A stretch of 6,355 nt of DNA from NCBI GenBank assembly GCA_003644215.1, contig QNBU01000071.1, positions 1 to 6,355 of the forward strand, written 5' to 3'. Below the pieces are notes generated by a model. The model searched no databases and was not told the DNA's origin. It saw only the letters and a program-made list of their open reading frames with translations. Each line of letters begins with the position of its first letter. Position 1 is the first letter of the stretch. Of the stretch, positions 1-5,620 are shown one piece after another. This DNA comes from Planctomycetota bacterium (GTDB lineage: Bacteria; Planctomycetota; Phycisphaerae; Sedimentisphaerales; Anaerohalosphaeraceae). The position numbers and the translations under genes were made by a program.

Positions 1-187
1 CTTCACCATTTTGTTGCGCATATCTGCCAGCCGGATGTTTTTTCAGTATCAGCAAGCGTCCGTTGAGCAAAAAGAACTGCTCCAACAACTTTGGCAAAAA
101 CAACTTCGGTTTGAATGCCTGGTCAACCCAGCGGGACTTCCGCAAATACAACTGCCAACTGACTCATTGGAGGACGCCGCCGAATGA
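1..187 (+). CDS. C-terminal fragment of a small protein in the ftsL position (5' end outside window)
   Basis: A reading frame is open from position 2 to the TGA at 185-187, giving 61 codons without a stop, and it enters from beyond the left edge. The visible part begins with a short hydrophobic stretch (FTILLRIS). A Gln/Leu/Glu-rich segment follows, around visible residues 12-38, that could form an amphipathic helix or coiled coil (QQASVEQKELLQQLWQKQL). The tail is Pro-containing and acidic and ends in EDAAE. The stop overlaps the ftsI start as ATGA, and the ftsI ribosome binding site lies inside this frame, so the two genes are probably translationally coupled. In many bacteria the small gene directly before ftsI is ftsL, a one-pass membrane protein with a coiled coil that helps activate the septal synthase. 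Position and helix-like composition fit that, but no transmembrane segment is visible in the fragment and I do not recognise the sequence. It could be an unrelated lineage-specific protein. Confidence 0.55.
   Translation, partial: FTILLRISASRMFFQYQQASVEQKELLQQLWQKQLRFECLVNPAGLPQIQLPTDSLEDAAE
169..174 (+). promoter_or_regulatory. Shine-Dalgarno site of ftsI
   Basis: GGAGGA lies nine bases before the ATG at 184, a strong match to the anti-Shine-Dalgarno sequence. It sits within the last codons of the upstream frame and favours 184 over the next in-frame ATG (M11, position 214). No gene on the opposite strand in this window has a comparable site. Confidence 0.75.
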
Positions 188-1929
188 ATGCCGGTCGTCG
201 CGAAATCTGGGTGATGAGCGTGTTTTTGACCGTGATTGTGCTGGTCTTTGGGGCGTTGCTGTGGCGGGTGTTTGACCTGAAGTACTATCAGCGAGAAACA
301 TTCCAGGAAAAAAGCCAGCGGCAGTTGAGTGCATTTGGTATTGAAAAACCGCGCCGTGGGCAGATTCTTGATTGTAAAGGCAGGGTGCTGGCCGCAAGCG
401 TCAAGACTTATAACGCCTTTGTTGAGCCGAGAGTACTCAAGGAATATCCCGATCAGATTTTGGTAACGGCCTCGACCTTGCAGGATATTTTGGGGGTTCC
501 CGGGCCTGAAATATGCCGAATAATCGACGAGAGTAAAAATCCCGGCTTTGTGAAGCTCAAGTCAGAAATCAGCGACCAGCAGCGGCAGTCGCTCCGAAAG
601 ATCCGTCTTCGCGGACTGGGCGTTGAGACGGACTGGAACCGGTTGTATCCGGCGGGGAATCTGACCGGCCATTTGTTGGGTTTTGTCGGGGCCGGTGATG
701 CGGGACTTTCGGGCTTAGAGCTGCGGTATGATAAGTTATTGGCGGGAAAGTCTGGTAAGCATGTTTTTGTGGTTGATGTGGCGCGCGATCCCATCGGTGT
801 CCAGACAGCCAGGGGGACCGATGCCAAAGACGGGCTGAATTTGGTGTTAACGGTTGACTCGGTGATTCAGCGATTTGTTCACGAGGCCCTCAAGCAGAAG
901 ACCGACGAGTACGAGGCAGAGTCGGCGGTCGCGGTGGTGATGGATCCCTGGACCGGCGGGATATTGGCGATGGTGTCATTGCCGGATTATGACCCGGCGA
1001 AGTTTTCGACCACGCCGCAGGATACGATGCGAAACCGTGTTCTGACCGATCCGTTCGAGCCGGGCAGTATCTTCAAACCGCTTGTCGCGACGATGGCACT
1101 CGATAGTGGGCTGATCGGGTACAACGAAAAATTTGATTGCGAAGATGGCCATTGGTCAAAGTATGGGGGTATTGGCGAGTTTGGTGATCACCAGTACGGG
1201 ATGCTGTCGGTTCGTGAGATTATCATCCACTCGAGCAATATCGGCATGGCCAAGATCGGGCTGAAGATGGGTCAGAAGAATTTATATGACGGTCTGAAAC
1301 TCTTCGGCTTTTCAAGCAGAACGGGCATTGACCTGCCCGGCGAGGAACCGGGGTTGGTCTGGTCGCTGCCGAAGTGGAGCCGGTATTCTGTTACGCGGAT
1401 TCCGTTTGGACATGAAGTGCTGATAACGCCGCTGCAAATCTGTCGTGCCTACAGCATTTTGGCCAACGGTGGCTATATCGTCAAGCCGCACATTGTCCGC
1501 GCCGTGGTCGATAATCAAGGTGAGATTATCGAAGACAAACAACCCGCTAACCGTATGGGGTATATCATTAAAACCGAGGTTGCCGAGTGGATGGTCCAAA
1601 AAGCTCTGACCGATGTGGTTAATGAGGGAACCGGCGACAAGGCCAAGCTGGAAAACTGTCAGGCCTGGGGTAAGACGGGGACGGCCAATATCGCCGTGGA
1701 CGGGCATTATGACTGGCGGAATTATGTGGCTTCATTTGTCGGCGGGGCGCCTGCTGAAAATCCGGCGGTGGTGGTGTTGGTGTCGATACGAAAACCGAAA
1801 CGGTCCCTCGGCAAGGGCTACAGCGGCGGGCGCGTCGCGGCGCCGGTCGTGGGTGATATTCTGGAAAACACCCTGCGGTATTTGGGGGTTACCGAGCCGG
1901 CCGTGCCTGATTCGCCGGTTACGCAGTAG
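184..1929 (+). CDS. ftsI: Septal peptidoglycan D,D-transpeptidase, FtsI/PBP3 type (class B penicillin-binding protein)
   Basis: Complete 581-residue class B PBP, about the usual size for FtsI (E. coli FtsI is 588). It cross-links peptide stems of new peptidoglycan at the division septum, anchored in the inner membrane with its catalytic domain in the periplasm. A short cytoplasmic N terminus (MNAGRREIW) leads into one transmembrane helix at about residues 9-30. The pedestal domain (about 50-215) carries the conserved RRGQILD..G..LA motif. The transpeptidase domain (about 220-565) has all three active-site motifs: S295-I-F-K298, S350-S-N352 and K497-T-G499. FGHE (408-411) occupies the place of the usual G-x-G before TPLQ. 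There is no glycosyltransferase domain and no C-terminal PASTA repeat. The pedestal motif reads ILDCKG, with Cys64 where Arg is usual. The start is fixed by GGAGGA nine bases upstream and by ATGA overlap with the preceding frame. Assignment to FtsI rather than a sporulation or second elongation PBP rests on gene position and overall similarity, and is likely but not proved. The next gene is convergent, so murE does not follow directly. Confidence 0.9.
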   Translation: MNAGRREIWVMSVFLTVIVLVFGALLWRVFDLKYYQRETFQEKSQRQLSAFGIEKPRRGQILDCKGRVLAASVKTYNAFVEPRVLKEYPDQILVTASTLQDILGVPGPEICRIIDESKNPGFVKLKSEISDQQRQSLRKIRLRGLGVETDWNRLYPAGNLTGHLLGFVGAGDAGLSGLELRYDKLLAGKSGKHVFVVDVARDPIGVQTARGTDAKDGLNLVLTVDSVIQRFVHEALKQKTDEYEAESAVAVVMDPWTGGILAMVSLPDYDPAKFSTTPQDTMRNRVLTDPFEPGSIFKPLVATMALDSGLIGYNEKFDCEDGHWSKYGGIGEFGDHQYGMLSVREIIIHSSNIGMAKIGLKMGQKNLYDGLKLFGFSSRTGIDLPGEEPGLVWSLPKWSRYSVTRIPFGHEVLITPLQICRAYSILANGGYIVKPHIVRAVVDNQGEIIEDKQPANRMGYIIKTEVAEWMVQKALTDVVNEGTGDKAKLENCQAWGKTGTANIAVDGHYDWRNYVASFVGGAPAENPAVVVLVSIRKPKRSLGKGYSGGRVAAPVVGDILENTLRYLGVTEPAVPDSPVTQ

Positions 1930-1983
1930 CCCGAAGCGCAAGCGCAGGGATGGGGAACCTTGTGGTAGTGGTGTTACAAGTCG

Positions 1984-4068
1984 CTATTCGGTAGGTTTGG
2001 TACCGATGTAACCGGTTCGATTGCAAAGGTCGAGAATCTTTTCCCCCAGTGGCGCCGCTTCGCCGGAACCGCTTAAACCACCCTCGACGAGAACAACGAT
2101 GACAATGGCCCGGCCGGACGGCTCTTCGGCAAAGCATTCAAACCATGCCATACTTGGGTTTTGTGTGGAGCCGGTTTTGCCGTATATTTTCATGCCCCGT
2201 TTGGTGCGGAGCGGGCTATCTCTAAATACCTTATAGGCCGTTCCACCGTTTTCATTGGCTACCGCCCACATTCCGTCACGAACCGTATCCAGCGTTCGCC
2301 GCGAGAGTCCCAGTGAGTGTTCTTCGGGTTGATTGATGGAATCACCGGCGGCGTCGATCAGCCGGGGCTGTTTATAGATCCCGCCGCGAGAAATCGCTGA
2401 CAAGGCATTGGCCGTCTGCAAGACAGTAACCCGCAGATTGCCCTGCCCGATGCCCCAGTAGCGTTTTTCTGACATTTTATCAGCGGGGATTTCGTTCACC
2501 TCTGAGAAATCCGTATACGACTTTTCCTGTGCGCCGAAAATGATACTTCCGCACAGTTGGCGAATGCTCCGACCGGCGGCTTTGTTTTCGGATATGTCCT
2601 CTGGCATGAAAACAGGCAGGATGTTTTGGCCGTAACCGAATTTGAAAAGCCATTTCTGCAAGTCCCGTGCATCGAGGCGGTTGGCGAGTCGCGAGAAATA
2701 GATGTTGCAGCTTCCGCGGATAGCATTGCGTCCGTTGTTGCCTCCCTCGCCGGCCCATCTGACATCATGCGGGGGGGGGTATTTCCACTGACTGATACAT
2801 CTGGGCCAGCTTTTGGACGGTGGCTGATGACCGCAACTAATCACTTCATGCGGAGTAATTTTTTTCTCCTCCAGTCCAGCAACAAGGATCAGGGGCTTGG
2901 CGACGGAACCGGGGGGGTAGTTTTTCTGGAGTGCGCGGTGTATCAGCGGTTTATTGGGGTTGCTGGAAACCGCTTTGTATTTTTGGCGAATCGTATTCAG
3001 GTCGAATACGGGGATGGAGGCCATTGCCAGAATGTCATTATTGGCTACTTCTAAAACGACTGCGGCACTGAGTTTATCCTCGATTGTATTCGTCGCCAGC
3101 ATCGCCTCGATCTTCTGCTGCAGGTCGATGTCGATGGTCAGCCGGACATCCCGGCCGTACTCTGGTTTGATGCGTTCGAGCAGATTGCCTTCGATGTCGT
3201 ATCGCACCGCGCCTCGCCGACCGCGCAGCACGGGTTCATACACTTTTTCAAGCCCGAACTTCCCGACCACTTCACCGGACAGGTAGCTCATATAGGCATC
3301 ATCTTTGAAGATTTCCGCCTCGCTGTCCCGCCACGGAGCCACCCAGCCGATAAGCTGACAGGCGGCGGAGTCATACGGATAGTCGCGTTTGGCTTCGGAC
3401 TTGATCTGCAGGTGCGTCAGATGCAGCAGTTCGATCTGGGCCCGTTGCAGGTCTTGCGGCGTTTTTAGCTCCACGAGCGGATAGGTTCGGTACATTTCCG
3501 CCAGGTCAACCGCAACGATGTCGGTAACCAGGATCGATTCGCGTTTGGCGCGATACTGCTGCCAGGTTTTATCTTGGTTTCGCCGTTTCCACCAGACGAA
3601 ACGGGATTGTTCCCATATCTGGTCATTGATTCGTTTGACATTTTCTTCGATCTCCTCCCGCGACACATCGGCAAGCTGCCAGGCGAGATCGATGGATTGC
3701 TCCAAGTCCTCGATGTCCTCTTTCCATTCTTCTTCGTAAAGCTCCCGTTCGGTCTCGGCGCGTGTTTTATCTTTGGTCAGCGACCGGAGTATTCTGGCCT
3801 GGCGCCATCGGGGATCCCGATAGCGAGTCAGTTGGTAATTGATATGGAGAAAAAACGAGGGGCTATCGATTGCCAGCGGCCGGCCGTTACGGTCGAGTAT
3901 CTTGCCGCGAACGGTGGGGCGTTGCCTCAGGGGCTTCTTCCGCATCTCCACCAATTCCTGCCGTGCTTTTTTCGCCTGAAAGGTTTGCAGGGTCATCAGC
4001 CGTCCCACGGCGATAACCAATCCGCCGACACACAGCATAATCAGGATTTTCAGGCGATAGTGGTACAT
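1984..4068 (-). CDS. mrdA: Elongation-specific D,D-transpeptidase PBP2 (class B penicillin-binding protein)
   Basis: Complete 694-residue protein that cross-links side-wall peptidoglycan as the transpeptidase of the Rod complex, working with RodA, MreC, MreD and MreB. A transmembrane helix lies at about residues 7-26. The pedestal motif RGKILDRNGRPLA is at 54-66. A charged, probably helical stretch (about 100-180) follows, then DYPYDSAACQLIGWV at 229-243. The catalytic domain starts near 308 and has S388-V-A-K391 (in YPPGSVAKP), S453-C-N455 and K631-T-G633, with GIGQG at 539-543. C412, H414, C424 and H434 surround the region where some PBP2 proteins bind zinc. At 694 residues it is longer than E. 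coli PBP2 (633), mainly through the pedestal insertion. The ATG at 4068-4066 is constrained by an in-frame TAA three codons upstream, and no Shine-Dalgarno sequence is visible. It is the last gene of the mreB-mreC-mreD-mrdA series. rodA, which often follows, is absent here, and the gene instead runs into the end of ftsI. The coding strand has runs of nine and seven C. The frame is intact through both. Confidence 0.93.
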   Translation of the reverse strand: MYHYRLKILIMLCVGGLVIAVGRLMTLQTFQAKKARQELVEMRKKPLRQRPTVRGKILDRNGRPLAIDSPSFFLHINYQLTRYRDPRWRQARILRSLTKDKTRAETERELYEEEWKEDIEDLEQSIDLAWQLADVSREEIEENVKRINDQIWEQSRFVWWKRRNQDKTWQQYRAKRESILVTDIVAVDLAEMYRTYPLVELKTPQDLQRAQIELLHLTHLQIKSEAKRDYPYDSAACQLIGWVAPWRDSEAEIFKDDAYMSYLSGEVVGKFGLEKVYEPVLRGRRGAVRYDIEGNLLERIKPEYGRDVRLTIDIDLQQKIEAMLATNTIEDKLSAAVVLEVANNDILAMASIPVFDLNTIRQKYKAVSSNPNKPLIHRALQKNYPPGSVAKPLILVAGLEEKKITPHEVISCGHQPPSKSWPRCISQWKYPPPHDVRWAGEGGNNGRNAIRGSCNIYFSRLANRLDARDLQKWLFKFGYGQNILPVFMPEDISENKAAGRSIRQLCGSIIFGAQEKSYTDFSEVNEIPADKMSEKRYWGIGQGNLRVTVLQTANALSAISRGGIYKQPRLIDAAGDSINQPEEHSLGLSRRTLDTVRDGMWAVANENGGTAYKVFRDSPLRTKRGMKIYGKTGSTQNPSMAWFECFAEEPSGRAIVIVVLVEGGLSGSGEAAPLGEKILDLCNRTGYIGTKPTE

Positions 4069-4183
4069 ATTAGTTTAGGAATGTAGGAATATAGGTAGAT
4101 AGGAATGTATGTTTTTTTATATTCCTACATTCGTACATTCGTATATCCCTGATTTAAGTTTAGCTTTTTTGGTTTATTCACCG
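4069..4183. other. Intergenic region between mreD and mrdA
   Basis: These 115 bases are AT-rich and non-coding. The mreD-proximal part (about 4150-4183) has a short A/T run and no GC-rich hairpin, so I see no intrinsic terminator for mreD. The mrdA-proximal part is taken up by the inverted repeat at 4076-4149. I could not identify a convincing -35/-10 pair, although an own promoter for mrdA cannot be excluded. This is the longest gap in the mre cluster; the others are 70 and 11 bases. Confidence 0.7.
4076..4149. repeat. Inverted repeat built of 8-bp tandem units
   Basis: On the + strand, four 8-base units run from 4076 to 4107 (TAGGAATG, TAGGAATA, TAGGTAGA, TAGGAATG). TATG and a run of seven T follow, then four units from 4118 to 4149 in the opposite sense (TATATTCC, TACATTCG, TACATTCG, TATATCCC). 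The longest perfect complementarity is 15 bp, GAATGTAGGAATATA at 4079-4093 against 4118-4132, with a 24-base loop. Because the units repeat, other pairing registers are possible, for example 4100-4109 with 4126-4135 or 4134-4143 at nine of ten bases. In an mreD-mrdA transcript the 15-bp stem would end ten bases before the mrdA ATG. Whether it acts in RNA, binds a protein, or is a dispersed repetitive element cannot be told from one copy. Confidence 0.85.
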
Positions 4184-4699
4184 TTAGCGGTAGGTCCGGT
4201 CAGATTTTGATTTCATGGCGGCGAACCCGCCGGATACCGACGAAAGAATCGACCAGATAACCGGACTGATGAGGGCCGAATAGACGGCGGTAAAGAGCAG
4301 GATCGAATAAAAACTGCCTTGTGTGTCGAGTCCTTTAAGCAGGCCCAGCCAGTGGGAAAATGTTTCGGCGATGAGATATACGGCAAAGACAATCATTACT
4401 TTATAGATAGCTCGCCTGGCATACAGTATCTGGTTTGACTGATTCAGCAGAAGTCCGAGCAGCCCGAAGCAAATGATATGCGGCCCCATTACAGTCCCTG
4501 TCAGGTCGGCGGCGAATCCGATGATGAAACTGCAGATGATCGCATCACGCCCCCGGCATGAAAATGAATAGAAAACCAGCAACGTGATGAGAATGCCGGG
4601 GCGGATAGTCCAACCGCCGACGGCGAACACATTCAGCAGATTGCCCGCCTCAAGCACGGTCGCGATTAACAGGATGATAGCAAACGAAATCCATCGCAT
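4184..4699 (-). CDS. mreD: Rod shape-determining membrane protein MreD
   Basis: Complete 171-residue, strongly hydrophobic protein, close to the usual MreD length (about 160-175). About five membrane segments can be seen: residues 3-25, 33-48, 52-66 with 72-86, 97-118 and 129-152. The GFAADLTGTVMGPHIICFGLLG stretch around 61-82 resembles the conserved MreD pattern, in which an Asp follows a membrane helix and a Gly-containing segment comes after it. The C terminus is short and basic (KSKSDRTYR). MreD is an inner-membrane part of the Rod complex that works with MreC to control PBP2 activity. Sequence conservation in this family is low, so the call rests on length, hydropathy, that motif and the position between mreC and mrdA. 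The ATG at 4699-4697 is 11 bases after the mreC stop, which supports co-transcription. No clear Shine-Dalgarno sequence precedes it. Confidence 0.88.
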   Translation of the reverse strand: MRWISFAIILLIATVLEAGNLLNVFAVGGWTIRPGILITLLVFYSFSCRGRDAIICSFIIGFAADLTGTVMGPHIICFGLLGLLLNQSNQILYARRAIYKVMIVFAVYLIAETFSHWLGLLKGLDTQGSFYSILLFTAVYSALISPVIWSILSSVSGGFAAMKSKSDRTYR

Positions 4700-4710
4700 A
4701 GGACGCTGTT

Positions 4711-5550
4711 TTAATCCTTTCGTTTCAATAATTTTTCGTTGGCTACGATAATGGCGACATTATTCAACCGGCTCATATCCTCAGCGGGTTGGACCGTAAT
4801 CTTCCATAGCAAGGGGTGCTGGTCATCGGGGCGGACATTGGTAATTTCACCCACGACCAGTGGGATATTCAGTTTTTCCGGGACCGCGGCGGCATAGACG
4901 GTATCCCCTTGACGGATATCCCGCTGCCGGTCGATCATCGAAATACCGCATGTGTTGGTTCCGTTGCCGATCATCATCGCGCGGATATCAGTGTCGGTGC
5001 CGTCCCGGCGGATATGGATTTCAAGCGTCTGCATCGTATCGGTTATGAGCCGGACCCTCGCGACCGAATCAAAACTCTCGCTGATAACGCCCACAATGGC
5101 GTCCTGTTGCTCGGACAGCACGAACTGGCCCGGATGAACAGACGCATTCGTGCCCTTATTGATCATCAACTCGCGTCTGTAATTGCTGCTGGTGCCTGTG
5201 ATCCGCGCCATGACCAGGGCCTCTTTGGACAATTGCGGCAGGCCAGACCGGATATTGGCCAGTCGTTCGTACTCTTCGTGCAGGGCCATTCGTTGGGCGT
5301 AAAGATTTTTATAGTCTTTCCAGAGCTGTCTATATTTGATGCCGCTGACAACATCTTCGGAGTTGGCTTCCAAACGCCCCGTATCCATTTGGTTGTCCCG
5401 TCCGATTTGCAGAACGGGTTGAAAGAAATCGTGAAAAAACAAGCTGGTTTTAGATGTGAGCGGCTTAGGCAAAAAAAATAAAACAACGCCCGCTATCAGA
5501 AAAGAGGAAAAAATGCTCGCATTTGAAAAATGGATATTTCTGCCGGCCAT
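4711..5550 (-). CDS. mreC: Rod shape-determining protein MreC
   Basis: Complete 279-residue protein, within the normal MreC range. A short cytoplasmic N terminus is followed by a transmembrane helix at about residues 11-28. A charged helix at about 70-100, probably the dimerising coiled coil, leads into the periplasmic beta-rich domain from about 110 to the end. The characteristic MreC pattern is seen in RRELMINKGTNASVHPGQFVL (125-145), then AIVGVI (151-156) and SVARVRLITD (162-171). The second half contains IRQGDTVYA (212-220) and PLVVGEITNV (230-239), also typical. MreC forms a periplasmic scaffold that binds PBP2 and shifts it to the active form, linking cytoplasmic MreB to wall synthesis. 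The ATG at 5550-5548 places the membrane helix close to the N terminus as expected. The bases before it (AAAGAAATTCAGTCGTT) hold no recognisable Shine-Dalgarno sequence. A 70-base gap separates it from the mreB stop. That gap has a small GC-rich inverted stretch near 5595-5604 but no U-run in the mre direction, so read-through from mreB is likely. Confidence 0.93.
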   Translation of the reverse strand: MAGRNIHFSNASIFSSFLIAGVVLFFLPKPLTSKTSLFFHDFFQPVLQIGRDNQMDTGRLEANSEDVVSGIKYRQLWKDYKNLYAQRMALHEEYERLANIRSGLPQLSKEALVMARITGTSSNYRRELMINKGTNASVHPGQFVLSEQQDAIVGVISESFDSVARVRLITDTMQTLEIHIRRDGTDTDIRAMMIGNGTNTCGISMIDRQRDIRQGDTVYAAAVPEKLNIPLVVGEITNVRPDDQHPLLWKITVQPAEDMSRLNNVAIIVANEKLLKRKD

Positions 5551-5620
5551 AACGACTGAATTTCTTTATAGGGAACAACAAACTTGTTTTTCGAGGGGCC
5601 GCCCACGGCGTTTTCTAAGA

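Noticed and set aside
63..275. 70-residue frame on + overlapping the start of ftsI
   Set aside because: It starts at a TTG, overlaps ftsI in another frame, and has a composition unlike a protein. The frame ending at 187 fits the gene context better.
1930..1980. Possible bidirectional terminator between the convergent ftsI and mrdA genes
   Set aside because: Only weak pairings are present: CCC/GGG with GCG/CGC around a CAAG loop at 1930-1949, and CTTGT/ACAAG at 1959-1963 and 1976-1980. Neither has a U-run on either strand, so an intrinsic terminator is not supported.
2480..2768. Two frames on - within mrdA beginning just after the C9 run
   Set aside because: They are out-of-frame readings of mrdA that would only be reached by slippage. 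They encode no recognisable domain.
3574..4086. 170-residue frame on + opposite the 5' part of mrdA
   Set aside because: It is a shadow of mrdA, which has full family motifs; there is no independent start signal or recognisable content.
4093..4121. Promoter for mrdA with TATAAA-like -10 in the gap
   Set aside because: The TATAAA-like string is part of the repeat arm, and no matching -35 element was found at a suitable distance.
4816..5481. 221-residue frame on + opposite mreC
   Set aside because: It is long but antisense to a clear mreC. Its His/Arg/Asp-rich composition is that of a complementary-frame shadow.
5551..5620. Terminator or regulatory hairpin between mreB and mreC
   Set aside because: There is a short GGG/CCC inverted stretch near 5595-5604 and an AACAA/TTGTT pair with a two-base loop. 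Neither makes a stable stem followed by U residues.
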